Part shown: one piece after another, positions 9,522-17,938 of the stretch
Numbering within the stretch: the first letter of the stretch is position 1
Layout of the letters: each line of letters opens with the position of its first letter
Source: CAZWVI01 sp964637165
GTDB taxonomy: Bacteria; Planctomycetota; UBA1135
Length of the DNA: 64,000 bases
NCBI GenBank assembly: GCA_964637165.1
Contig: CAZWVI010000002.1
Span: 62,001 to 126,000, forward strand
Direction: 5' to 3'
Position numbers and translations under genes: made by a program
Notes under the pieces: generated by a model
The model's input: only the letters and a program-made list of their open reading frames with translations
Told to the model about the DNA's origin: nothing
Databases searched by the model: none

Positions 9522-11221
9522 TGGATGTTCAAGCGTGGACATTTGTTTTAATCGGGCTTTCTTTCGCACTTTACATCGCCGTAGCGATTTGGAGTCGCGC
9601 TGGTTCTACCAATGAATTTTATGTGGCTGGCGGGGGAGTCCCTCCACTAGTAAACGGAATGGCCACCGCCGCAGATTGGATGAGCGCCGCCTCCTTTATT
9701 TCGATGGCAGGTGCAATTTCATTCTTGGGATACGACGGGTCTGTTTATTTAATGGGTTGGACCGGTGGCTATGTATTGTTAGCCTTGTTGCTTGCTCCAT
9801 ATCTGCGCAAGTTCGGGAAGTTCACAATTCCTGATTTTGTTGGTGATCGTTACGAGTCATCAGTCGGACGTATTGTCGCGGTGGTTTGCGCGATTTTTGT
9901 CTCATTCACTTATGTCAGCGGGCAAATGCAGGGAGTTGGCATCGTGCTTTCACGATTCCTTGAAGTTCCAACCACCACCGGAGTGATTATTGGAATGGGT
10001 ATTGTGTTTTTCTACGCGGTTCTCGGTGGCATGAAGGGAATCACTTACACCCAGGTTGCCCAGTACTGTGTGTTGATTTTTGCATACTTGGTGCCAGCAA
10101 TTTTTCTATCAATCCAAATGGTCGGCACGCCTGTTCCGCAAATTGGCTTGGGTGGAGAGTTGGCCGACGGCACATCTTTATTGGCTAAGTTAAATGGGCT
10201 TCACCATGAGTTGGGTTTTGCTTCATACACCAATGGGTCGCGAGATTTAATAGATGTATTTTTCATCACCGCCGCATTAATGGTTGGAACTGCGGGATTG
10301 CCGCACGTGATTGTGCGTTTTTATACGGTTCCTAAAGTTCGCGATGCTCGCAAGTCGGTCGGCTGGGCGTTGGTGTTTATCGTGTTGTTGTATACCGCAG
10401 CTCCAGCGGTTGCTGCATTTGCGCGCACCAATTTGCTGCAAACAGTGAGCAATCAGCCCTATGACTCAATGCCCGATTGGTTCAACAAATGGGAAAGTAC
10501 CGGGTTGTTAAAGTTCACCGATCACAATGGTGACGGATTAATCCAATACGTTGGCGCCAACTCAAGCATGTTGAATGAACTCGATGTGCATAAAGACATC
10601 ATGGTTTTGGCGAACCCAGAAATTGCGGGTTTGCCTCCATGGGTGATTGCTCTAGTTGCCGCCGGCGGCCTTGCTGCGGCTCTATCAACGGCTGCTGGTT
10701 TGTTGTTGGTGGTTTCATCAGCGATTAGCCACGATTTATTGAAGCGGTCCTTTATGCCCAACATTTCGGAGCATGGAGAGTTGTTGGCCGCGCGCATTAG
10801 TGCTGGCTTTGCGGTGTGCGTCGCGGGTTGGTTTGGAATACATCCACCCGGATTCGTGGCTGAAGTAGTTGCCTTTGCTTTTGGATTGGCGGCCTCCTCA
10901 TTCTTCCCAGTTTTGATAATGGGAATTTTTAGTTTGCGCATGAATAAGTTGGGCGCAATAGGTGGAATGATTTGCGGAATAGTTTTTACCTCAAGTTATA
11001 TCTTGTGGTTTAAGTTCTTCCATCCGGAGCTCTCGACTCCTGAAAATTGGTGGTTTGGAATTTCGCCGGAAGGAATTGGCACCGTCGGAATGCTGGTCAA
11101 TTTTTTGGTCGCAGGGCTTTTGTACCGTTTAGCTCCACCACCTTCAACTGAAATCCAACAGTTGATTGAAGACATTCGCGTCCCGATTGGCTCTGGGCCG
11201 GCCCACGAAATTGAAGCCTAA
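9521..11221 (+). CDS. Sodium:solute symporter, SSS family (acetate/organic-acid permease type)
   Basis: A 566-aa inner-membrane symporter with about 13 predicted helices. Motifs: EFYVAGGGVPPLVNGMATAA and ADWMSAASFISMAG near the N-terminus (Na+ site region), FVGDRYESSVGRIVA, and GLPHVIVRFYTVP in the middle. Its pairing with a DUF4212 subunit places it in the VC_2705-like branch of SSS transporters related to ActP, which usually import acetate or other short carboxylates. An inserted hydrophilic loop around residues 310-355 contains DHNGDGLIQY, resembling an EF-hand-like DxNxDG loop, possibly Ca2+ binding. The substrate is inferred from family only. Confidence 0.9.
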   Translation: MDVQAWTFVLIGLSFALYIAVAIWSRAGSTNEFYVAGGGVPPLVNGMATAADWMSAASFISMAGAISFLGYDGSVYLMGWTGGYVLLALLLAPYLRKFGKFTIPDFVGDRYESSVGRIVAVVCAIFVSFTYVSGQMQGVGIVLSRFLEVPTTTGVIIGMGIVFFYAVLGGMKGITYTQVAQYCVLIFAYLVPAIFLSIQMVGTPVPQIGLGGELADGTSLLAKLNGLHHELGFASYTNGSRDLIDVFFITAALMVGTAGLPHVIVRFYTVPKVRDARKSVGWALVFIVLLYTAAPAVAAFARTNLLQTVSNQPYDSMPDWFNKWESTGLLKFTDHNGDGLIQYVGANSSMLNELDVHKDIMVLANPEIAGLPPWVIALVAAGGLAAALSTAAGLLLVVSSAISHDLLKRSFMPNISEHGELLAARISAGFAVCVAGWFGIHPPGFVAEVVAFAFGLAASSFFPVLIMGIFSLRMNKLGAIGGMICGIVFTSSYILWFKFFHPELSTPENWWFGISPEGIGTVGMLVNFLVAGLLYRLAPPPSTEIQQLIEDIRVPIGSGPAHEIEA

Positions 11222-11229
11222 AATAATCC

Positions 11230-11823
11230 ATGACTAAGCAAGTTTTTTTTGGAGCATACTTACTGGTGTTTGCAGTTTGCGCGATTGAACCATTTGATCG
11301 CGCAGTGTGGTGGGCGGAGAATTTGCCAATCATGTTGTTGGCGGTAGTTGTTGGGTTGGTGGGAATTAAACACCAATTTAGCCAACTAAGCTATCTGCTG
11401 ATGTTTTGTTTAATGTGTTTGCATACAATTGGCGGACACTACACTTTTGCCTTAGTACCTTTTGATTGGGTAACTGACGGCTTTGGCTTTGCCAGAAACC
11501 ACTATGACCGTATCGCGCACTTCACAGTTGGGTTTTGGGCATTTCCGCTTGCTGAAGTATTGCATACACGCAAGTTGGTAAATTCAAATTGGTTGTTGTA
11601 CTTATTTCCGATTTTTTCCATCGTCACTTTGGCAGGTGCTTATGAGGTATTCGAATGGCAGTACGCGGTTCTAGGAGACCCCGAAGCCGGCATTGCGGTA
11701 TTGGGCTCACAGGGAGATGTTTGGGACGCACAAAAAGATATTCTCGCCGATACTTTGGGCGCATTATTTGCTATGGCGATTTTTGCGACAAGTGGCCGTG
11801 GTAAGCACAACAACACTAATTGA
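11230..11823 (+). CDS. YjdF-like integral membrane protein (DUF2238)
   Basis: A 197-aa inner-membrane protein with about six hydrophobic segments. It has the DUF2238/YjdF features GGHYTFALVP, RNHYDRIAHFTVGF and GDVWDAQKDILADTLGA, where conserved polar residues lie at membrane edges. The function of this family is unknown. It starts 8 bp after the symporter stop and may share its transcript, although TAAAAT lies 5 nt upstream of its ATG and could be a promoter of its own. Confidence 0.87.
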   Translation: MTKQVFFGAYLLVFAVCAIEPFDRAVWWAENLPIMLLAVVVGLVGIKHQFSQLSYLLMFCLMCLHTIGGHYTFALVPFDWVTDGFGFARNHYDRIAHFTVGFWAFPLAEVLHTRKLVNSNWLLYLFPIFSIVTLAGAYEVFEWQYAVLGDPEAGIAVLGSQGDVWDAQKDILADTLGALFAMAIFATSGRGKHNNTN

Positions 11824-11841
11824 GTATGCGCTAAGGATTGG

Positions 11842-14013
11842 TTGGCAAAAAACCATAGATTGCGTAACAATGGTGACGTGATTTTTGCCGCCGCTATTCT
11901 CGCCATACCGCAGATTGAAGTTAATTGGGAACAAGGAGTCCGCAATCAACTCCTTCAACACATTGAGGAACTCTCACCCTCAGGGACTCCAGGTACGCTT
12001 AGCGTTTTCGGAGAAAATTCCACGGTGGTGCTTACCAGCGGCAACAAGCCGCCGCAAGTATTAGCCGCCGCCGCGCGCTACGGGAAGGGGCGGGTGTTTG
12101 CAATTGCACACAGCGGATACCTGTCGGGGCTTTCGGATTCGCGCACTTTGCCGCGTGATGCCAGCTCTATTCAGCAACTGATGTATAACGTAAAACGCTG
12201 GGCAGGTGGTGGTCCTAAAAGTCCCAAGATGGTCGATCTATCAGAGTCGATTGACGAATGGCGTAACGCTGACATTTTCATTTGGCGCGGAAAGGTAAAC
12301 CTGAATGCTCAACAACAACAAGATTTATTGAGGCTAATTGAAAATGGCGCCGGTTTAATAATGGCTGAATGTCCTTGGGGTTGGGCCCAAGTAACCGGTA
12401 AATCACTGCAAGAGCAAATGCCACAAAATCAATTTTTGCGCAACTTTGGAATTGTATTTGGCGGCGGTTATGCCGCTACGAATTCAGATGGAGGTTATGC
12501 AGTCAAGTTTAATAAACCGGACAGTGCCCATGCTGGCGTCGCGATTAAAAAATTAAAGGCTGGGTTAAGTTTGAATGTTGGCGAAAATAAAGCAGTCGAG
12601 GCATTGTTAGCAAACTTATCAATGCGTTCGCCGACAATGGATGACCTACGTGATTTTTTTGGTGAATTAGAGGGTAATCCACCAAGTGAAAAACAACCCT
12701 TAACCGCAAAAGATTCAAAGGATAGGTTTTGGGTTAGCATGTTTTCCAATTTATGGAAGGCCGCTGCTCCATCGGAAATAACAGCCATCGCGGGTTCTGA
12801 AATTTTTCCAGGTCATGCGCAATCGGGTGCCAAGCCAGTTACTCGAGTGTTTGACTTCGTAAAGAGTCATTCTGGTTGGTATTCAACTGGACTATTCCTC
12901 TCGGCAGGAGAGGCGATGAATATAAAACTAATTGGTGGCGATCCCAGCAAGTGGATGATTCGTATCGGGTGTCACTCTGATCGCCTGTGGGGAAAAGATA
13001 CCTGGTCAAGGTGGCCAGAAATATCTCATACTCTAGAACTTGAAACTGTAGTTGAACTAGGTTGCGCAAGTCCGTGGGGTGGTTTGGTTTATTTTGTACC
13101 CAAAAGTGGGGCGGGTAATTTGCGTTTACAAGTTAGTGGCGCAGTCGAAGCTCCAGAATTTGTCGCGGGAAATGACAAGTCAAAACGTCAATGGCGGGTG
13201 CGTCGCAACTCGCCGGCTCCTTGGGGTGAGTTGGTTGGCAAGCACATTATTTTGTCGGTCCCCTCAAATATTTTGCGCGAGCTCGATAATCCCGAAGCGG
13301 TTTGTGAATATTGGGACAAGTTGTGGGTCAGCCATTGCCAGCTTGCGGCAATCGAAGTGCCTCAACGTCCAGAACGATTCGTTGCAGACCAACAAATATC
13401 TGCTGGCTACATGCATTCTGGATATCCAATCATGACCTGGTTAGATGTGGTTACAGCGAAAAAGGGCAAGTTGGCACCGGTGTTAGATTTAGAAAAATTA
13501 ACTACCGAAGGCAATTGGGGATACTTCCATGAGCTTGGCCATAATCGCCAACGAGCTTGGTGGACATTTTCAGGAACAGGTGAAGTTACTAATAATTTAT
13601 TTTCACTGCATGGCGGAGAAGTCATGGCAGGAATTGTTCCATGGGAAAATAAGTGGCTACGTGGTCAAAAAAAGTCAGCCGCTAAATATCTTCGCGATGG
13701 CGCAGACTTTTCAGTATGGAAAAAGAAGCCGGGCATTGCCTTAGTTTGTTTTGCTTTGATTCAAAGAGAATTCGGCTGGGAACCCTTTACAGAGTTCTTT
13801 GCTAGCTTTGAATATGAACCCGCTGGCATTCGGCCATCGAGCGACAAGGACAAAATTGATCAGTGGATAATCCGTTTGTCAAAAGAGGTGGCTCATGACC
13901 TGCGGCCCTATTTTGAGAGTTGGGCTTGGCCAATCTCTGACAAGGTCAAGCAAAATGATGCGCTCAATCAGCTTCCTGTATGGGAAGTTGATAATAGCTG
14001 GATGGGAGATTAG
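11842..14013 (+). CDS. M60-type metallopeptidase (enhancin/mucinase-like)
   Basis: A 723-aa protein with a peptidase M60 domain in its C-terminal half. The zinc motif HELGH is in GYFHELGHNRQRAWWTFSG, and a downstream Glu in LFSLHGGEVMAG completes HExxH...E. The N-terminal about 280 residues resemble the accessory region of TCAF/FAM115-like M60 proteins (AARYGKGRVFAIAHSGYL). M60 peptidases cut glycoproteins such as mucins. TTG is chosen as start because AAGGA lies 4 nt upstream (11833-11837); it gives a basic N-terminus and a hydrophobic stretch VIFAAAILAI, a plausible but weak export signal. It is last in the phnA-symporter cluster and shares TTAG stops with the convergent DUF885 gene. Confidence 0.85.
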   Translation: MAKNHRLRNNGDVIFAAAILAIPQIEVNWEQGVRNQLLQHIEELSPSGTPGTLSVFGENSTVVLTSGNKPPQVLAAAARYGKGRVFAIAHSGYLSGLSDSRTLPRDASSIQQLMYNVKRWAGGGPKSPKMVDLSESIDEWRNADIFIWRGKVNLNAQQQQDLLRLIENGAGLIMAECPWGWAQVTGKSLQEQMPQNQFLRNFGIVFGGGYAATNSDGGYAVKFNKPDSAHAGVAIKKLKAGLSLNVGENKAVEALLANLSMRSPTMDDLRDFFGELEGNPPSEKQPLTAKDSKDRFWVSMFSNLWKAAAPSEITAIAGSEIFPGHAQSGAKPVTRVFDFVKSHSGWYSTGLFLSAGEAMNIKLIGGDPSKWMIRIGCHSDRLWGKDTWSRWPEISHTLELETVVELGCASPWGGLVYFVPKSGAGNLRLQVSGAVEAPEFVAGNDKSKRQWRVRRNSPAPWGELVGKHIILSVPSNILRELDNPEAVCEYWDKLWVSHCQLAAIEVPQRPERFVADQQISAGYMHSGYPIMTWLDVVTAKKGKLAPVLDLEKLTTEGNWGYFHELGHNRQRAWWTFSGTGEVTNNLFSLHGGEVMAGIVPWENKWLRGQKKSAAKYLRDGADFSVWKKKPGIALVCFALIQREFGWEPFTEFFASFEYEPAGIRPSSDKDKIDQWIIRLSKEVAHDLRPYFESWAWPISDKVKQNDALNQLPVWEVDNSWMGD

Positions 14014-15752
14014 TTAGAAAATTTCCAGTTGGCTGGGAAGGTTTTGCTGAGTTCTTGATCGCCTAAGGCCGCTCTTATTAAATCAATTGGAATTGGACCT
14101 TGCCGCAGGATTGCATCATGAAAGTCACGTTTATTCCACTCCCCATTTACAACAAGTTCGTTGTATAGGCTGCGCAACTGCATACCGCCCAACATATACG
14201 CGCATTGATAAAGCGGGCCATAGCCACCTTGAATAGAGCGTCGTACTTCGGCTTCTGCGTTGCGGCGCTCATGTCCAACGTTCTCCACTAAAAAATCGAC
14301 ACATTCTTGTGGACTCCAGTTTCCTAAGTGAAAGTTAAGCGAAAAAATAATTCGCGCACAACGATGCGAACGCCAAAACAACATTCCAATTTCTTCTTCT
14401 GGAGAATTCGCAAAGCCCCAATCCCAAAGTTGTAATTCCCAATAGAGTGCCCAACCTTCAACTAAGAAGGGGGTGTAGAACATTCTGCGATGAGGGTTCC
14501 AGCGCTTGGCCATGTACCCTTGTAGGTGGTGTCCCGGGATAAGTTCGTGGTGAACGGTCGCATGAGAATAAGCCAAGTTGTTGCCGCGCATCGATTGCAG
14601 CTTTGCTTCATGGCTCATTCCATCAGTTGGAAAGGCAATGGAAATAACTTCACCACCGGTGAAGTAGGGACTAATTTTTTGACGTTCCGGAGACATCATC
14701 TCCATGCGCCAAGCTTCCTTGGCGATTTTCGGAATGCTTACTAGATTATTGTCTTCAAGGAAATCTACCGCTTGATTGGCTAATCCTAAAATCATTGACG
14801 GTTGTTTCCCCGGCTCAACATGAATTCCTTTAACTGTATGTTGTGCGGCTCTCCAATCATCGCCGAGCCCCATTTGGGTTGCAGCATTTTTCCTTTGTTG
14901 GTTGCACCACTGTAATTCTTGCTCGGCAATCTCGATTAATTCTGCCGGAGAGTAGGGTATTCGCTCAAAGGATAATTCTTTAATCAAAGCCTCCTCGCCA
15001 ATGGGGTCGCCAACTAGTGCATCTTGGTCGTCTGGATTAAGGCCGCCTAGTTCTCTTTCTACCCAAGAGCCGTAATCGTCAAGAGCAGCTGAAAGCTCGA
15101 ACCAAGGCTGTTCACACCACCAACCAAATTCAGGATCGTAATCTTTGCGAAAGTTATAGAGATTCGCCAACGCACGTTTTGTAGAGCTTAGCTTTTGTCG
15201 CGCGCGCCGCGAGACCGAGGCACTGCCGACCGCAGTTTCGAGCAGCTCTGTTTTGGCAAGTTCAATATTCTCAAGCGCATTGTGAAATACCGTCGCCACA
15301 TCTTCGGCGGCAGTATTTTCGCGCCGCGAGCGACGCTCAACCAACAACACCAAAGGGTCAATGAACGGCAATAGGGGGGCAACTTCTAATTCCCGCGCCA
15401 TTTGAATTTCCACGCCATCTAAATCGTGGTCGATAGAATTATTAAGTGCTAACCAATCAATTTGTTGGTTGCGTTGCAAATTTGAAAAGTCAATTTCAGA
15501 TAATTTTTGTGACCACTCTTGGTACAGTTCTTTCAGTCGCTTGTTCTTAAACTCAGACATGGAATAAGGCATTAGACGGTTCAGCGCAGCCTTGTCTTCT
15601 TGGTATTGCCCGCACAATTCAGCCATCGTCGCCTCGGCCAAGCGTACAATTCTTGTTGAGTTCGTGTGATCCTCATTGGCAGGTGGCTGAGAAGTTTTAC
15701 TCGGTGTTGAGCAAGCCGTAAGCAGGAACAGGGCGGTGTAGGTAATTCGCAT
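14010..15752 (-). CDS. DUF885 family lipoprotein (putative metallopeptidase)
   Basis: About 580 aa from the chosen start. The N-terminus MRITYTALFLLTACSTPS has a clear lipobox (LTAC), so the protein should be an outer- or inner-membrane lipoprotein. The DUF885 motif HHELIPGHHLQGYM (zinc-binding HE...H type) is followed by FLVEGWALYWE, the arrangement seen in M32/M3-like peptidases. An upstream in-frame ATG at 15767 would add MQNTC; the second ATG is preferred for its canonical lipoprotein signal. A perfect 9-bp inverted repeat covers the start region. It is divergent from the deacetylase-like gene with a 33-bp gap. Confidence 0.85.
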   Translation of the reverse strand: MRITYTALFLLTACSTPSKTSQPPANEDHTNSTRIVRLAEATMAELCGQYQEDKAALNRLMPYSMSEFKNKRLKELYQEWSQKLSEIDFSNLQRNQQIDWLALNNSIDHDLDGVEIQMARELEVAPLLPFIDPLVLLVERRSRRENTAAEDVATVFHNALENIELAKTELLETAVGSASVSRRARQKLSSTKRALANLYNFRKDYDPEFGWWCEQPWFELSAALDDYGSWVERELGGLNPDDQDALVGDPIGEEALIKELSFERIPYSPAELIEIAEQELQWCNQQRKNAATQMGLGDDWRAAQHTVKGIHVEPGKQPSMILGLANQAVDFLEDNNLVSIPKIAKEAWRMEMMSPERQKISPYFTGGEVISIAFPTDGMSHEAKLQSMRGNNLAYSHATVHHELIPGHHLQGYMAKRWNPHRRMFYTPFLVEGWALYWELQLWDWGFANSPEEEIGMLFWRSHRCARIIFSLNFHLGNWSPQECVDFLVENVGHERRNAEAEVRRSIQGGYGPLYQCAYMLGGMQLRSLYNELVVNGEWNKRDFHDAILRQGPIPIDLIRAALGDQELSKTFPANWKFSN

Positions 15753-15770
15753 GCAAGTATTTTGCATGCG
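15748..15770. repeat. Perfect 9-bp inverted repeat at a divergent start region
   Basis: CGCATGCAA (15748-15756) and TTGCATGCG (15762-15770) are exact reverse complements separated by GTATT. The repeat covers the start codon of the DUF885 lipoprotein and abuts the -10 element of the divergent gene. It could be an operator for a dimeric regulator or an mRNA hairpin. No regulator gene is adjacent. Confidence 0.75.
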
Positions 15771-15773
15771 TGT

Positions 15774-15779
15774 TATCTT
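15774..15779 (+). promoter_or_regulatory. Putative -10 element (TATCTT), leaderless start
   Basis: TATCTT is followed by 6 nt (TTGTCT) and the ATG at 15786. The arrangement matches the recurrent leaderless pattern of the window. Confidence 0.6.
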
Positions 15780-15785
15780 TTGTCT

Positions 15786-16967
15786 ATGAGATTAATCACA
15801 AGAGGTCTGTTGATGACCATGCTTGGTGGCTTGTCGCCCCTTGCTGCTCAATCGCCACCAGATAGTTTTTTTGTGGTGCATTGCGAAGACCAAAATGGCA
15901 ATTCGAATTCTTGGGTAAACCTGGGAGTCCTTCTCGACGAAGCTGATAACTATGGAGTCAAGTTGAGCGTTGAATTGAGTCCGAGCTGGGCACAAATGAT
16001 TGTGAGTGACCCAACTAAACGTTTGGAATTAGATGCTTGGAGAAATTCGGGCCACGCCTTTGGGGCTCATCATCACGGCACAACTCATCCCGCCTATGAC
16101 GGCTACACCGACCGCGACCCGGCCAGTCTTCCAAATCAAATGAAATACTTTGGCAATATGCAGAACTATAAAGATTTACTTGAGAACGCATTGGGTGAAG
16201 AACTGCAGTTTGGTGGAATTGACGACGCAGTAGACGAATGGCCACATGCTGTTCCTTTGCGAACCTACGGGGGAAAGCAGCGCCCTAATTTAGTGCAAAC
16301 GCCGAACTTTAACGTAGTTAATCGTTATGGAGTTTGGCAGCTTAGTCATATGTATTTGGATGCACCGATTGACGTGCCAGATATGAAACTTGATTACGCC
16401 GCCGCCACCGCTGGAGAAGTCGTGGGGGTTGTTACGCATGTTTGGGATTACATTAAAACACCTGGCATGGTTGTTCAGTGGTTTAGCTTTTTGCAAACCC
16501 AAGACCCAACAGGTGTTCATCAAAAAACAGTTCCTGCTTTGGTGGGCACTAAGCCATTGGCCCTGCAATGTTCGCCAAATAGTTTTTCTTGGACAACTCC
16601 TGCACCCTTAAATTTTAGCTTGGATACTGAAGCATGGTATCCATTGCACACCTATCGAATTCTCTTTTCGAATAGTGGGGTGGCACCAGGTTTCGACATC
16701 GGCGATGCCTACATTGCGGGCTCGCATATCGGTCTAAATCTGGATCAAGTTTTGCTGCGCAGTTATTATTCTCCAAACACTAACGTTTATCAGAACAATT
16801 ACGCGGCTTTAGATTCTGCCGGGCTTGCAACTTCGCAGTTAAGTTTGCCGGCCAACATTCCAGCGACCTTTATTGGTTCGCCAATTTGTGCCCAGGCCTT
16901 GGTATTTAATATGGCCGGTGAATTGCTCTATACATCCAATTCAATCGAGATTATGATTAATCTTTGA
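15786..16967 (+). CDS. Secreted polysaccharide-deacetylase-like protein with planctomycete C-terminal module
   Basis: A 393-aa protein with a signal peptide ending near GLSPLAAQS. Residues about 30-200 look like a degenerate NodB-type barrel: FFVVHCEDQNG, then LSVELSPSWAQM, and HAFGAHHHGTTH giving the His cluster that binds metal in such enzymes. The deacetylase call is tentative. The last about 100 residues carry the module also found in other secreted proteins here (GDAYIAGSHIGLNLDQVLL and YTSNSIEIMI). The ATG at 15786 is chosen over an upstream frame for its signal peptide and promoter spacing. The stop overlaps the start of the Msr gene (TGATG). Confidence 0.65.
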   Translation: MRLITRGLLMTMLGGLSPLAAQSPPDSFFVVHCEDQNGNSNSWVNLGVLLDEADNYGVKLSVELSPSWAQMIVSDPTKRLELDAWRNSGHAFGAHHHGTTHPAYDGYTDRDPASLPNQMKYFGNMQNYKDLLENALGEELQFGGIDDAVDEWPHAVPLRTYGGKQRPNLVQTPNFNVVNRYGVWQLSHMYLDAPIDVPDMKLDYAAATAGEVVGVVTHVWDYIKTPGMVVQWFSFLQTQDPTGVHQKTVPALVGTKPLALQCSPNSFSWTTPAPLNFSLDTEAWYPLHTYRILFSNSGVAPGFDIGDAYIAGSHIGLNLDQVLLRSYYSPNTNVYQNNYAALDSAGLATSQLSLPANIPATFIGSPICAQALVFNMAGELLYTSNSIEIMINL

Positions 16968-17938
16968 TGATGAGACTCCCGCTCAACAAGCTGCTACTAA
17001 CTTTGTTGTTGATGGCCTGTTCCGGGCCCTCTAACCCATCTAGCAACATGACCAAACCTGAACATGACGACGCCTACTGGCAAGCGAACTTGACCGCTGA
17101 GCAATATCGCATATTGCGCCAAGCCGGAACAGAAGCTCCCTTTAGTGGAGAATATGATAAGCACTTTGCTGCCGGTGGTTATTTGTGCGTTGGTTGCGAT
17201 AATTTGCTTTTCCGTTCCGAGGAAAAGTTTGATGCTGGATGCGGTTGGCCCGCGTTCAGTTTGCCGTGGAACCCTAAAGCGGTGACGGAGCATCAAGACA
17301 ACTCATTGGAACGCGAGCGGATCGAAATTCGTTGCGCCGAGTGTGCCGGCCATTTAGGTCATGTCTTCACCGATGGGCCTCCACCGACCGGCTTGCGTTA
17401 TTGCATTAACTCAGGGGCGATGAAGTATGTTGCTGAAGTTGATTTGTCCACCCAAGATAATTGGGCAGTGGCAACATTTGCCGGCGGATGATTCTGGGGG
17501 GTTGAGGCCCTTTTCCGTCAGGTTGACGGAGTGTTGGATACGCGCGTTGGTTACTGCGGTGGCAACACTGATAATCCAACCTACAAACAAATTTGTGAAA
17601 GCGAAACTGGTCACGCGGAAGCCGTTGAAGTCGTTTTCGACCCGAACCGTGTTGATTACCAACAGTTAGTAGAAGTATTTTTTGCTAACCACAATCCCAC
17701 AACATTAAATCGCCAAGGTGCAGATGTTGGCACCCAATATCGTTCGGTGATTTTGGTGCACGATTCCGCTCAGGAAAGAATTGCCACTGAGCAAATTAAA
17801 AACTTGTCTCAAAGTGGCAACTACGACGAACCAATCGTCACCCAGATAATGCCGGCAAGTAAATTTTGGCCGGCGGAAAATTACCATCAACGTTATTACG
17901 AGAAGAAGGGAATCACTCCAAGTTGTAATTTACGTTAA
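16967..17938 (+). CDS. msrBA: MsrB-MsrA fusion with UGA-encoded selenocysteine at the MsrA active site
   Basis: Methionine sulfoxide reductase lipoprotein of 323 aa if UGA 17489-17491 is read as selenocysteine (residue 175). Signal: LLLTLLLMACSGP with lipobox. The MsrB domain (about 30-165) has zinc pairs C74/C77 and C123/C126 and catalytic Cys146 in RYCINS. The MsrA domain follows in the same frame: ATFAGG-UGA-FWGVEALFRQVDG. The invariant MsrA motif is GCFWG, so UGA stands precisely at the catalytic Cys. No alternative start exists for a separate MsrA carrying that motif. A hairpin with a GGU loop lies downstream. Reduces both Met sulfoxide epimers in envelope proteins. The start overlaps the previous stop (TGATG); TTG 16964 and ATG 16970 are alternatives. 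Confidence 0.88.
17489..17530 (+). promoter_or_regulatory. UGA codon plus bacterial SECIS-like hairpin
   Basis: The UGA (17489-17491) is followed by a perfect stem TCCGTCA (17514-17520)/TGACGGA (17524-17530) closing a GGT loop (17521-17523). Opened by one pair the loop is AGGUU, similar to the AGGUCU loop I recall for the E. coli fdhF SECIS. The loop begins about 29 nt after the UGA. The hairpin lies within coding sequence, as bacterial SECIS elements do, and would bind SelB. Confidence 0.8.

Noticed and set aside
15762..15785. Upstream start for the deacetylase-like protein.
   Set aside because: It would place coding sequence over the inverted repeat and -10, and disrupt a clean signal peptide.
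17531..17938. A separate short MsrA gene starting downstream of the UGA.
   Set aside because: It would lack the catalytic GCFWG motif and has only a TTG start inside the hairpin region; same-frame continuation from MsrB is a better fit.
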